Assembly (NCBI RefSeq): GCF_004342425.1
Contig: NZ_SLWQ01000001.1
Coordinates: 887,280 to 951,279 of the forward strand
Reading direction: 5' to 3'
From: Dokdonella fugitiva
GTDB lineage: Bacteria; Pseudomonadota; Gammaproteobacteria; Xanthomonadales; Rhodanobacteraceae
Length of the DNA: 64,000 nt
The position numbers and the translations under genes are program-made. Numbering within the stretch: the stretch's first letter is position 1; every line of letters begins with the position of its first letter. The notes under the pieces were generated by a model, which was given only the letters and a program-made list of their open reading frames with translations, had not been told where the DNA came from and did no database searches. Shown here one piece after another: positions 45,996 through 55,406 of the stretch.

Positions 45996-48900
45996 ATGCA
46001 CGATGTCGCACCCGCGCGCCCGGCGCGCGCCCGCCGCCCGCGCCCGCCCGGCCGCTTCCTGTCGCCGATGCTCGGCGCCGCCCTGCTCGTGTTCTGCAAC
46101 GGCCTGCTCGCCTCGACCGGCGTGGTCCGCACGCCCGCGGCGCAAATCCGCGGCAGCGCGGCCATACCCGGCAGCCCCGCGACGACCGCGATCGAGATTG
46201 CACCGGCGCTGCAACGCCGGCTCGCCGCGGGCGAGCGCAGCGGCTTCGCGATCGAGTTCCGCGAGCGCGCGGACCTTTCCGCCGCACGCTCGCTCGACTG
46301 GACCGCGCGCGGCCGCTACGTCTACGAACGCCTGCGCGACACCGCCGAGCGCACCCAGGCGGTCGTGCGGCGCCTGCTGCGCGAGCGCGGCGTCGCGTTT
46401 CATGCGTACTGGATCAAGAACACGATCCTCGTCGAGCAGGGCGACATGCAGACCTTGCAGCGCGTCGCGCAATCACCCGGCGTCGCACGCATCCGCGAAC
46501 TGCCGAAGGCCGAACTGATCGCGCCCGAGCATCCGGCCGTGCGCACCGCGGCGCGGCCCCACGACGCCGACGGCACGACCGACAACGTCGCCTGGATCGG
46601 CGCCGATCACGCTTGGAACGACGGCACCACCGGCGACGGCGTCACCGTCGGCATCATCGACGACGGCGTGTTCTACCGCCACGAAGCGATCGTGCAGGCG
46701 TATCGCGGCAACCTCGGCGCGGGCGGCTTCGTGCACGACTACAACTGGTACGCGCCGCTGCTGGAGACGACCGAACCCGACGGCTCCCAGGGCCAGGGCC
46801 ACGGCACCCACGTGACCGGCACGGTCGTCGGCGACAACGGTGCTGCCGACGCGCAGCTGCGCCGCCGCACCGGTGTCGCGCCCGGCGCGCGCTGGATCGC
46901 GTGCCTCGGCCTGCCGATCAAGGGCAGCGAGTTCGCGCTGCCCGCGTGCGGCGAGTTCATGCTCGCGCCGACGAAAACCGACGGCAGCGCGCCTAACCCG
47001 GACCTGCGCCCGCAGGTCGTCAACAACTCGTGGGGCAGCTACTCCCTCTGCGACGGCAGCGCCGACGACTTCTACCGCGACGTCGTCGAGGCCTGGGTCG
47101 CCGCAGGCATCTTCCCGGTGTTCGCCGCGGGCAACGCGGGCAATTGCGGACTGCCCGAGCCCCCGGGCCTGTCGACGGTGACGAGCCCGGCTTCGCTCGG
47201 CAGCGCGTTCGCGGTCGGCTCGACCGGCAACCACGACGGCGCCTACGCACCGCATTCGCTGTGGGGCCCTGGCCTGGAGGCGAGCGCGGGCCTGCCCGAC
47301 TATCCCGATCCGCGCGGCTATCCGACGATGAAGCCGCAGGTCGTCGCGCCCGGCGTCGACATCCTTTCCGCGATCGACGGCGCCAATGGCTACGCGACGA
47401 TGACCGGCACATCGATGTCCGCGCCGCACATTGCCGGCCTCGTCGCGCTCATGCTCGAAGCGGGCGAATGCCTGCGCGGCGACTACGCGGCGCTCGGCGG
47501 CATCCTCATGCAGACCGCGCGGCCGATCGACTACGCCAGCGGCGGCTCGCCGCCGCCCGGCATCGGCAACCTGCCGAACTATGCGACCGGCTGGGGCGAG
47601 GTCGACGCGCCACGCGCGGTCGACGCAGCCGCGCACGCGTGCGGACCGCAGGGATTCATCCGCGGCCGTGTGGCGAGCGCCACGGGCACGCCGATCGCGG
47701 GCGCGAAGATCGAGGTGTTCGTCGACGAGAACGTGCGCGTCTTCCAGGCGACGAGCGGCATCGACGGCAGCTACGTGCGCCGGATGCCGGTCGACGCAGG
47801 CGGCGGTTACACCGTGCGCGTCTCCGCGTACGGCTACCTGCCGTCGAGCGAAACCGGCGTGCGCGTGCAGGCCGATGCGACGACATTGCACGACGTCGTG
47901 CTCGCGACGGCGCCGATGGTCAAGGTGTCCGGCCGCGTCGTCGATGCGGCGACCGGGTGGCCGCTGCACGCGAAGATCACGATCTCGGGCCATCCCGACG
48001 GGCCGGTGTGGAGCGATCCCGTCAGCGGGCGCTATTCGGTGCGCCTGCCCGAGGGCCGCCCCTATCGCTTCGATGTCGCGAGCGACGTCACCGGCTATCG
48101 CGCGGCATCGCGCGAACTCGCTTCGGTCGGCGCGGCCGCGGAGCAGGACTTTGCACTCGACGCCGACCTCGTCGCGTGCGAGGCGCCGGGCTACACCTAC
48201 GCGTCGAACGTGCTCGCCGAAACGTTCGAAGACAACGGCAGCGCGCCGCCGCCTGGATGGAGCCGCTCGAGCGCGGGCCTCGGCTGGCTGTTCGGCGACA
48301 GCAGCGAAACGAGTGCCGCGATCTTCCCGATTCCCGCGCATGGCCGTTTCGCCGCCGCCAACGACGAACTCGGCGCCGGCGAAGGCTGGGACAACGACGG
48401 CCGCAGCGATTACCTGCAAATGCCGCCGCTGGGTCTCGCGCTCGCGCATCCGGTGCTGCGCTATCGCAGCTACTACGTCGACACCGGCGGCCACGCGCGT
48501 GTCGAGGCGAGCACCGACGGCGGCGCCAGCTGGATCGCGCTCGGCGCGCCGAAGTCGGCGTACGAGCTCGGCGCCTGGACCGAAGAGACGCTCTCGTTGT
48601 CGGCCGCGGCAGCGAACGGCGCGCGCCTGCGTTTCCATTCCGACGACGGCAGCAGCGAAAGCGAGCCGCGCCTCGGCGGACCGTGGGCGATCGACGACGT
48701 GCGCGTGGTCGGCGCGTGCATGCCGCCGGCGAGCGGCGGCCTCGTCGTCGGCCATGTGCGCGACGCGAACACCGGCATCGGCCTCGTCGGCGCCGAGGTG
48801 CGCATCGCCGGCGGCAATGCGGTCGCAACCGTGCGCAGCGACGATCCCGGCGTCGGCGACGGCTTCTTCGCCGCGCACGCACCGGGCGGCACGCCGGGCG

Positions 48901-51026
48901 TGACCGCGACGCGCGGGACCCTGCCGGCGGGCTACGGCGATGCGACGGTGTCGGCGAACGTCACGAACGGCGCCACGTCGCGCGCCGACCTCGCACTGCC
49001 GGCAGGACGGCTGCGCCTGTATCCGGCGGCACCGTCGGCGACGGTCGAGCTCGGCACCATCGCGCATGCATCTCTGACCGCCGACAACAGCGGCACCGCG
49101 CCGCTCGCGTTCGGCTTCGAAGGCCCTGCGATCGAAGAGCACTTCGAAGGCGCGACGTTCCCACCCGCGGGCTGGGATATCGTCACGGTCGGCGACGGGT
49201 GCCCGTGGAGCGCGCTCGATCCCGCGCAGGCGTGGAACACCGCGGGCGGCGACGGGCGCGCGGCGATGGTCGACCTCTATCCATGCTGGGGCGGCGAAGC
49301 GTCCGATAGCGCGCTCGTGTCGCCGCCGCTCGATCTTTCGGCCAGCCACACCGCATCGCTCGGCTTCTTCCTGTCGCTGTTCGAAGGTGCCGACAACGCG
49401 CCACGCCTGGACATCGATGCCTCGGCCGACGGCGGCGCGACGTGGACGACGGTGCACAGCGAAACGCGCGAGAACAACGGCAGCGGGCCCGGCGCGTTGA
49501 TCGAGCTCGACCTCAGCGCATTCGCCGGCGCGTCCGACGTGCGCGTGCGCTTCCACTACACGGGCACGCCGCCGTGGGGCTCGGTGATCGTCGACCAGGT
49601 GCACCTGTTCGAGTCGATCAATGCGAATGCGCTGGTCGACATCACGCCTGACCACGGCGCGCTCGGCGTGGGCGAGAGCCGTGCACTCGACGTCCTGTTC
49701 GATGCGCGCGAACTCGCGCAGCCGGGCGTGTACCGCGTGCCGATCCGCGTCGCCGAAGACACGCCGTACGATTGGCCGTTCGGCGACGTCGAAGCGACGA
49801 TGACGGTTACCGCACCGGCGAGCTACGGCGCGCTCGTCGGCGTCGTGCGCGGCCTCGGTGCATGCAATGCGCATCCGGCCGCACTCGCGGGCGCGACGAT
49901 CGCGATCCATGCCGCGACCGGCGAAACCTTCACGACACCGACGGGCGACGACGGCGCGTACCGCTACTGGGTCGAGGCCTCGCACGGACCGTTCACGCTC
50001 ACCGTCGAAGCGCCTGCGCATCAGCCCGTGACGCAGGCGTTCGCGGTCGTCGCCGGCAACGACACGCCCGCAGACATCGACCTGCGCGCGCTTCTGCCGT
50101 GCCTGGGTACCGATCCCGCGGCACCGGTCGGCACCGTCGCGGCGGGCCAGGCCGCATCGCTCGCGTTCGACCTGCTCAACTCCGGCGCCGCAGCGACCGA
50201 CTGGAGCCTGCGCGTCGGCGGCGATCCGGCCGTGCCTTCGCCGGTACCACTCGTGCAGACGACGAGCCCGACACCGACGCAGGACACGAGCTTCGCCTGC
50301 ATCAACCCGCCGACCGGCTACACGCTCGACAACCGTTACCTGCGCCGCTTCGACCTCGCCGCACGTGGCGGGCCCGCGCTCGAAACGACGGTGCGCGGCG
50401 TCACGTTCGCGGTCGACTCGGCGATGTCGGCGGCGGGATCGCAGCCGGTCACGGTGCGCGTGCACGCGCTGCACGGCGAGTTCACGTTCGCCAACCTCGA
50501 ACTGCTCGCGGAGAAGACGATCGACGTCGCCGATACGAGCCTCGAGCGCATCAGCGTCACGTTCGACACGCCGCTGCACGTCGCCGGCGACAGCGTGCTC
50601 GTCGCCGAGATCCACGTGCCCTCGGGCGTGGCCGGCGCGAGCACGTTCTTTCCGGGGGGCAACAGCGACGGCGAGAGCGCGCCGGCCTACTGGGCCGCGC
50701 ACGACTGCGGCATCGACGAGCCGCTCGCCTACCCGGAGGTCGGCTTCGACTGGGTCCACCTGATCCTCGAACTCGATACGCTCGCGAGCGACCCGTGCGG
50801 CGCGAACGCGGTGCCGGTCGACTGGCTCGCGCTCGCGCCCGCGGGCGGGCACATCGAGGCGGACGCGATCCAGCCGCTGCAGGCGCTGTTCGATGCCACG
50901 AGCCACGGCGACGGTGTCTACGGCGGTTCGATGTGCCTCGCGAGCGCGACGACCACGCTCGTCGTGCCGGTGACGATGCAGGTCGGCGCCGGTGCCGACG
51001 CGATCTTCGCCGACGGCTTCGACTGA
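45996..51026 (+). CDS. very large secreted subtilisin-like protease with IFxDGFD tail
   Basis: 1676-aa S8 peptidase. An Arg-rich N-terminus and signal/anchor helix (about 28-45, MLGAALLVFCNGLLAS) lead to a propeptide. The catalytic domain (~205-560) has Asp222 (GIIDDGVF), His272 (GHGTHVTGT), oxyanion Asn (AAGNAGN) and Ser473 (GTSMSAPHIAG). Then come four carboxypeptidase-regulatory-like beta domains (starting near GFIRGRV, VKVSGRV, GLVVGHV, GALVGVV) interleaved with two MAM/jelly-roll-like domains (AETFEDNGSAPPPGW; EEHFEGATFPPAGW). It ends in ADAIFADGFD. GAGAG precedes ATG 45996. All catalytic residues are present; it should be an active exoprotease. Confidence 0.92.
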   Translation: MHDVAPARPARARRPRPPGRFLSPMLGAALLVFCNGLLASTGVVRTPAAQIRGSAAIPGSPATTAIEIAPALQRRLAAGERSGFAIEFRERADLSAARSLDWTARGRYVYERLRDTAERTQAVVRRLLRERGVAFHAYWIKNTILVEQGDMQTLQRVAQSPGVARIRELPKAELIAPEHPAVRTAARPHDADGTTDNVAWIGADHAWNDGTTGDGVTVGIIDDGVFYRHEAIVQAYRGNLGAGGFVHDYNWYAPLLETTEPDGSQGQGHGTHVTGTVVGDNGAADAQLRRRTGVAPGARWIACLGLPIKGSEFALPACGEFMLAPTKTDGSAPNPDLRPQVVNNSWGSYSLCDGSADDFYRDVVEAWVAAGIFPVFAAGNAGNCGLPEPPGLSTVTSPASLGSAFAVGSTGNHDGAYAPHSLWGPGLEASAGLPDYPDPRGYPTMKPQVVAPGVDILSAIDGANGYATMTGTSMSAPHIAGLVALMLEAGECLRGDYAALGGILMQTARPIDYASGGSPPPGIGNLPNYATGWGEVDAPRAVDAAAHACGPQGFIRGRVASATGTPIAGAKIEVFVDENVRVFQATSGIDGSYVRRMPVDAGGGYTVRVSAYGYLPSSETGVRVQADATTLHDVVLATAPMVKVSGRVVDAATGWPLHAKITISGHPDGPVWSDPVSGRYSVRLPEGRPYRFDVASDVTGYRAASRELASVGAAAEQDFALDADLVACEAPGYTYASNVLAETFEDNGSAPPPGWSRSSAGLGWLFGDSSETSAAIFPIPAHGRFAAANDELGAGEGWDNDGRSDYLQMPPLGLALAHPVLRYRSYYVDTGGHARVEASTDGGASWIALGAPKSAYELGAWTEETLSLSAAAANGARLRFHSDDGSSESEPRLGGPWAIDDVRVVGACMPPASGGLVVGHVRDANTGIGLVGAEVRIAGGNAVATVRSDDPGVGDGFFAAHAPGGTPGVTATRGTLPAGYGDATVSANVTNGATSRADLALPAGRLRLYPAAPSATVELGTIAHASLTADNSGTAPLAFGFEGPAIEEHFEGATFPPAGWDIVTVGDGCPWSALDPAQAWNTAGGDGRAAMVDLYPCWGGEASDSALVSPPLDLSASHTASLGFFLSLFEGADNAPRLDIDASADGGATWTTVHSETRENNGSGPGALIELDLSAFAGASDVRVRFHYTGTPPWGSVIVDQVHLFESINANALVDITPDHGALGVGESRALDVLFDARELAQPGVYRVPIRVAEDTPYDWPFGDVEATMTVTAPASYGALVGVVRGLGACNAHPAALAGATIAIHAATGETFTTPTGDDGAYRYWVEASHGPFTLTVEAPAHQPVTQAFAVVAGNDTPADIDLRALLPCLGTDPAAPVGTVAAGQAASLAFDLLNSGAAATDWSLRVGGDPAVPSPVPLVQTTSPTPTQDTSFACINPPTGYTLDNRYLRRFDLAARGGPALETTVRGVTFAVDSAMSAAGSQPVTVRVHALHGEFTFANLELLAEKTIDVADTSLERISVTFDTPLHVAGDSVLVAEIHVPSGVAGASTFFPGGNSDGESAPAYWAAHDCGIDEPLAYPEVGFDWVHLILELDTLASDPCGANAVPVDWLALAPAGGHIEADAIQPLQALFDATSHGDGVYGGSMCLASATTTLVVPVTMQVGAGADAIFADGFD

Positions 51027-51084
51027 ACGACGCACGGGCGCGTGGCTGGCCGCCGCGCGCCCGTGCCGCTACACTGCGCGCGCT

Positions 51085-51192
51085 CCATCGGGGAGTAGCC
51101 GCGCGCAGCGCGCGTGGCGCGCGTCAACACACTTGGCCGGCAGGCCATGGCGCGCGCGGGGTCCGACGGGACCTTCGGCAAGACCTTTGGTT
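51085..51192 (+). ncRNA. yybP-ykoY manganese riboswitch
   Basis: The aptamer landmarks of this class are present in order: GGGGAGTAG (51090-51098), GTCAACACACTTGGCC (51122-51137), a GC-rich internal helix and the closing GGCAAGACCTTTGG (51177-51190). The class binds Mn2+ and switches on Mn-export genes. The controlled gene here is a GDT1/TMEM165-type transporter, the usual partner. Downstream, GGCCGGGAC (51209-51217) pairs with GTCCCGGCC (51243-51251), directly abutting the ribosome site CCGGAG (51251-51256), so control is probably translational. A -10-like TACACT lies at 51070-51075. Confidence 0.9.
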
Positions 51193-51261
51193 CGTGCAGG
51201 CAGCACCCGGCCGGGACTGCGTGCGCGATCCATCGCGTCCATGTCCCGGCCCGGAGTTCCC

Positions 51262-51819
51262 ATGCAGACCCTGCTCGTTTCGACTGCCGCGGTAGCGATC
51301 GCCGAGATCGGCGACAAGACCCAGCTGCTGTCGCTGATCCTCGCCGCGAAGTACCGCCGGCCCTGGCCGATCTGTCTCGGCATCCTGCTCGCGACGCTCG
51401 TCAACCACGCGCTCGCGGGCTCCGCCGGGGCACTCGTCGCCCACTGGCTCTCACCGCAGGCGCTCAAGTGGATCGTCGCGCTGAGCTTCTTCGCGGTCGC
51501 GCTGTGGACGCTCAAGCCCGATGCCGCCGACGAGGCCGAGGCCGAGCGCGGCGCCGGGCATGGCGTGCTCGTCGCGACGCTGGTCGCGTTCTTCCTCGCC
51601 GAGATGGGCGACAAGACCCAGGTCGCGACGGTGGTGCTCGCGGCCCAGTACTCGCCGCTGTGGCAGGTCGTCGCCGGCAGCACGCTCGGCATGCTGCTTG
51701 CAAACGTTCCCGTCGTCCTGCTCGGCGCGCGCTTCGCGTCGAAGCTGCCGCTGCGCGCCGCGCGCATCGGCGCAGCGCTGCTGTTCGCGGCGCTGGGAGC
51801 CTGGATCCTGCTGCGCTGA
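51262..51819 (+). CDS. GDT1/TMEM165 (UPF0016) family Mn2+ transporter
   Basis: 185 aa, six membrane helices in two repeats, each beginning with the family signature E-x-G-D-K-T-Q: EIGDKTQ at residue 15 and EMGDKTQ at residue 114. Bacterial members export Mn2+ (MneA of Vibrio) and are typically riboswitch-controlled, as here. ATG 51262 is preceded by GGAG; ATG 51241 is in frame but would place extra residues before the signature. It stands alone, apart from the GGDEF gene 62 nt downstream. Confidence 0.92.
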   Translation: MQTLLVSTAAVAIAEIGDKTQLLSLILAAKYRRPWPICLGILLATLVNHALAGSAGALVAHWLSPQALKWIVALSFFAVALWTLKPDAADEAEAERGAGHGVLVATLVAFFLAEMGDKTQVATVVLAAQYSPLWQVVAGSTLGMLLANVPVVLLGARFASKLPLRAARIGAALLFAALGAWILLR

Positions 51820-51881
51820 GGCCGCCGCGGCCAGGACGCGGTGACGACCCGGCGAAGCGGAGATGCACGATCGTTTGTTCC

Positions 51882-54800
51882 ATGTTGCCAATCTGCCGTC
51901 GTATGCGCCGCTGGCATGACTGGTGTCGCGGCGCTGCCCTGCTCGCGCTCGCCCTCGGCGGCGCCGATGCCGGCGCCGCGCCGCCGGTGCCCGTCGATGG
52001 CCCGGCGCCGACGGCCGAGGCGGCGCTGCGCTGGCAAGGCTATCGGCGCTACGCGAGCCGCGAGGGCGTGCCGCGCAACTGGGTGACCGCGCTCGCGCAG
52101 GATCGGGCCGGCTTCGTCTATGCGGGCACCGAGGAAGGACTCGCGCGCTACGACGGGCGGCGCTGGACAAACCTGCCGTTCGCGGAAGGTTCCCCGACGC
52201 GACAACCCTACGTGACCGCGCTCGCGGCGAGCGCGGACGGCGTCGTCTGGGTCGGCACGGACACCGCGGGCCTCCACGTGTACCGGGACGGTCGCCTCGC
52301 GCGCGTGCCGCGCAGCAGTGCGCGCAACGTCACCAGCCTGTTCGCCGATGCCGACGTGGTCTGGGTCGGCACGGACGAAGGCGTCGAACGGTGCAGCGCC
52401 GACGGTTGCCGCGCGCTCGACGCCGCACGCGGGCTCGCCGTGCGCAGCCTGCTGCGTACGCGCGGCTCGAGCTCGCTGTACGTCGGCACGGCCGATGCGG
52501 GCGTGCTGCGCATCGATGACACCCACCGCGCCGCGCATCGGGCCGAGTGGCGACTCGCGAGCGCCGAGGGGTTGCCCGACGACAGGGTCATCGCGCTTGC
52601 CGAATGGGGCGGCGCCGAGGGGCGCGACCTCTGGGTCGGCACCGCCCGCGGTGTCGCGCGCCTTTCCGGCACGACCCTCACCGTGTACGCGGGTCGGTCC
52701 GGCTTCCCCGGCGGCGCGAGCCGCTTCGTGCGCATGCCGCAGGGCGACGGCCGCGAGCGTCTCGTCGCGACGCTGCCGGCGGGCGGCCTCGCCGAGTTCG
52801 ACGAAGACGGCCATTGGCGGCGCACGACGACCGCCAACGGGCTGCCGGAAAACGCGATCAACAGCGCGCTCGTCACCGACGCGGACCAGCCTGCGCCGGT
52901 GCTCTGGCTCGCCTCCGGCCATAGCGGCGTGCTGCGCGGGGAACCGCAGGCCTGGTCCGCCTTCGGCGAGCGCGCCGGCCTGCCCAGTCGCGTCGTCGTC
53001 GGCCTCGGCGAAACGCGGTTCCCCGACGGGAAGGAGACCGTCTGGATCGGCACGAGCAGCGGCAGCGTGCGCCGCGACGGCGGCGAATGGCGGGCATGGC
53101 TGCCCGCGCCGTACGCGCGCAGCGAAGTATTCGACCTCGTGCGCGACGGCGACGGCCTCTGGGCCGCGACTCGCGAAGGCCTGCTGCGCGTCACGCGCGA
53201 CGGCGTGCGCGCGTACACGAGCGCGAACTCCGCGCTGCCCGACGACACGGTGCTCGGCCTGCACCTCCAGCACGACGACGACGGCGCGCGCACGCTCTGG
53301 CTCGGTACGCGCGGCGGCGTCGCGCGCATGCGCGGCGACCGCCTCGAGCGCGCACCCGTGTCCGGCGAACCGGCGGACTTCTTCGTGCGCGTGTTGCGCG
53401 ACACGCGCGATGTGCACGGCACGACGACGCTGTGGGCGGGCGCGGAGCGCGGCCTGTACTTCATGCGCGGCGACGCCTGGCGGCTGCTCGATTGCCACGG
53501 CATGGGCGACACGGCGGTTTTCGACCTGCGCGAGCGCGGCGCGCCGGGTCGTGGCCACGTGCTCTGGGCCGCGACGTTCGACGGCGTGCTGCGCATCGAC
53601 CTCGATCGCGACTTCGCTTGCGACCGCGTCGTGCTGCCGGTGGATACGGACACGATGTCGATCTACCAGCTGCAGTTCGATGCGAGCGGCCGCATGTACC
53701 TGTTCGGCGCCTATGGCGTGCTGCGCCTGCCGGCCGGCCATCGCGGTCCCGGCGATGCCGGCATCGAGCGTTTCGACCTCGCCGACGGCCTGCCCGACCT
53801 CGAATTCACGCGCGCCTCGCTGGTCGACGCGCAGGGTCGCCTGTGGGGCGGCACGATCGAAGGCGTGGCGATGTACGATCCCGCCGCCGAACGCCCGCCC
53901 GCCGCGCCGCGGCCGTTGCGCATCCTCGCGGCGACGGAGGAACGCAGTGGCCGCGAGCTCGGCGAGGGCGCGGACCTCGACGAAGCCGACGGCAACGTCG
54001 CGTTCGAACTCGGCCTGCTCGCCTACCAGCGCGACTACCGTTCGCGCTACCGCACGCAGCTGGTCGGGCTGGAGGCGCAACCGGGCGAATGGAACGACGA
54101 CCCGCGGCGCAGCTACACGCGCCTGCCACCCGGACGCTACGAATTCCGCGCCTGGGCGCGCGCCGCCGATGGCGTCGAGAGCGGCCCGGTGACGCGCGCG
54201 TTCCGCGTGCACGCGCCATGGTGGCGCCGTCCGTGGGCATTCGTGTCGTATGCGATCGCGATGATCCTGCTCGGCTTGTACGCCGGGCGGCTGCGCGCGC
54301 GCGCCTTCGCGGCACGCGCGCATGCGCTCGAGCGCGAGGTCGGTGAGCGCACGCGTGCCCTCGCCGAAGCGAACCGCCGGCTCGCGCACGCATCGCTGAC
54401 CGACGCGCTGACCGGCCTGTGGAATCGCCGCTATTTCGGCCTCGAGCTGCCGCCCGAGTGCGAGCGCACGATCCGCCGTGCCGCGCGCGGCGAGCGTGAT
54501 GCGGACCTCGTCTTCGTGCTCGCCGACGTCGACCATTTCAAGCGCATCAACGATCACCATGGCCACGCCGTCGGCGACGCCGTGCTGGTCGAGTTCGCCC
54601 GGCGCCTGCGCGCGCTGCTGCGCAGCGGCGACGTCGCGCTGCGCTGGGGCGGCGAGGAGTTCCTCGTCGTGTTGCGCGACACCGGGCGGGAGCGCGCGTT
54701 CGCATCGGCGCGACGCGTGCGCGAGGCGATCGCGGCGACGCCGTTCGCCATCGACGGCACGCTGCTGCCGGTCACCTGCTCGATCGGCTGGGCCGCGTTC

Positions 54801-54983
54801 CCGTTCGACCCGCAGGCACCGCGCCGCCACGGCGTCGATCAGGTCATCACGTTCGCGGACGCGGCGCTGTATCGCGCCAAGTGCGGCGGCCGCGATCGCG
54901 TGGTCGGCGCGCGCGTCGAAGCAGGCGTCGCCGAAGGCTTCGTGTTCGTCGGCGAAGTGGGCGGCGCCGCCGGCGCGGGCTGA
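51882..54983 (+). CDS. diguanylate cyclase with periplasmic beta-propeller sensor
   Basis: 1033 aa. Signal peptide, then two seven-bladed regulator-propeller units (about residues 50-690) with repeated VWVGTD/LWVGTA motifs. A Y_Y_Y immunoglobulin-like domain follows (about 695-780, YRTQLVGLEAQPGEWN...PGRYEFRAWA), then one membrane helix (WAFVSYAIAMILLGLYAG), a short coiled coil and a GGDEF domain at the C-terminus. The active site is GGEEF, intact, and an inhibitory I-site RSGD sits five residues before it, so it should make c-di-GMP and be feedback-controlled. ATG 51882 has no clear ribosome site; ATG 51903 is possible. Confidence 0.9.
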   Translation: MLPICRRMRRWHDWCRGAALLALALGGADAGAAPPVPVDGPAPTAEAALRWQGYRRYASREGVPRNWVTALAQDRAGFVYAGTEEGLARYDGRRWTNLPFAEGSPTRQPYVTALAASADGVVWVGTDTAGLHVYRDGRLARVPRSSARNVTSLFADADVVWVGTDEGVERCSADGCRALDAARGLAVRSLLRTRGSSSLYVGTADAGVLRIDDTHRAAHRAEWRLASAEGLPDDRVIALAEWGGAEGRDLWVGTARGVARLSGTTLTVYAGRSGFPGGASRFVRMPQGDGRERLVATLPAGGLAEFDEDGHWRRTTTANGLPENAINSALVTDADQPAPVLWLASGHSGVLRGEPQAWSAFGERAGLPSRVVVGLGETRFPDGKETVWIGTSSGSVRRDGGEWRAWLPAPYARSEVFDLVRDGDGLWAATREGLLRVTRDGVRAYTSANSALPDDTVLGLHLQHDDDGARTLWLGTRGGVARMRGDRLERAPVSGEPADFFVRVLRDTRDVHGTTTLWAGAERGLYFMRGDAWRLLDCHGMGDTAVFDLRERGAPGRGHVLWAATFDGVLRIDLDRDFACDRVVLPVDTDTMSIYQLQFDASGRMYLFGAYGVLRLPAGHRGPGDAGIERFDLADGLPDLEFTRASLVDAQGRLWGGTIEGVAMYDPAAERPPAAPRPLRILAATEERSGRELGEGADLDEADGNVAFELGLLAYQRDYRSRYRTQLVGLEAQPGEWNDDPRRSYTRLPPGRYEFRAWARAADGVESGPVTRAFRVHAPWWRRPWAFVSYAIAMILLGLYAGRLRARAFAARAHALEREVGERTRALAEANRRLAHASLTDALTGLWNRRYFGLELPPECERTIRRAARGERDADLVFVLADVDHFKRINDHHGHAVGDAVLVEFARRLRALLRSGDVALRWGGEEFLVVLRDTGRERAFASARRVREAIAATPFAIDGTLLPVTCSIGWAAFPFDPQAPRRHGVDQVITFADAALYRAKCGGRDRVVGARVEAGVAEGFVFVGEVGGAAGAG

Positions 54984-55001
54984 CCGCGCGCGATGCCCGG
55001 G

Positions 55002-55340
55002 TCAGAGCGCGTCGGCGTCGAGTTCGCCGGTGCGGATGCGCACGACGCGGTCGAGCTGCCAGACGAAGATCTTGCCGTCGCCGATCTTGCCGGTGTTCGC
55101 CGCCTGGCTGATCGCCTCGACGACGCGCTCGAGCTGGTCGTTGGGGACCGCGACTTCGAGCTTGATCTTGGGCAGGAAATCGACGACGTACTCGGCGCCG
55201 CGATAGAGCTCGGTATGACCCTTCTGGCGGCCGAAGCCACGTACCTCGGTGACGGTGATGCCCTGCACGCCGACCTCGGCGAGCGCTTCGCGCACGTCGT
55301 CGAGTTTGAACGGCTTGATGATCGCCATGACCATCTGCAT
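55002..55340 (-). CDS. PII nitrogen regulatory protein (GlnK/GlnB)
   Basis: 112 aa trimeric 2-oxoglutarate/ATP sensor. T-loop [22 protein letters not shown] has the uridylylation site Tyr51, and the C-loop [11 protein letters not shown] and RIRTGE are intact. In Pseudomonas glnK is next to amtB and close to comM and a ubiK-like gene. Here ubiK and comM are neighbours but amtB is absent, so GlnK is a likely assignment by synteny. It is convergent with the GGDEF gene (18-nt gap). A -10-like TATAGT (minus strand, 55373-55378) lies upstream. Confidence 0.93.
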   Translation of the reverse strand: MQMVMAIIKPFKLDDVREALAEVGVQGITVTEVRGFGRQKGHTELYRGAEYVVDFLPKIKLEVAVPNDQLERVVEAISQAANTGKIGDGKIFVWQLDRVVRIRTGELDADAL

Positions 55341-55390
55341 CGCGGTCTCCCGGTGGCTGGTTCAGCTTCGCGACTATAGCCGATCACCCG

Positions 55391-55406
55391 GTAGGAGTTT
55401 TCCTAC
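55391..55406. promoter_or_regulatory. palindrome upstream of the PII gene
   Basis: GTAGGA-GTTT-TCCTAC, a perfect inverted repeat. It is centred 20 nt upstream of the -10-like TATAGT of the PII gene, covering the -35 position where no canonical -35 is seen. It could be an activator or repressor site; no sigma-54 -24/-12 element is apparent. Confidence 0.4.

Noticed and set aside
46473..51035. 1520-codon minus-strand open frame opposite the subtilisin gene
   Set aside because: Arg/His/Asp-rich translation with no domain or ribosome site. It is the expected antisense shadow of a very GC-rich gene whose + strand product has a full catalytic triad and domain structure.
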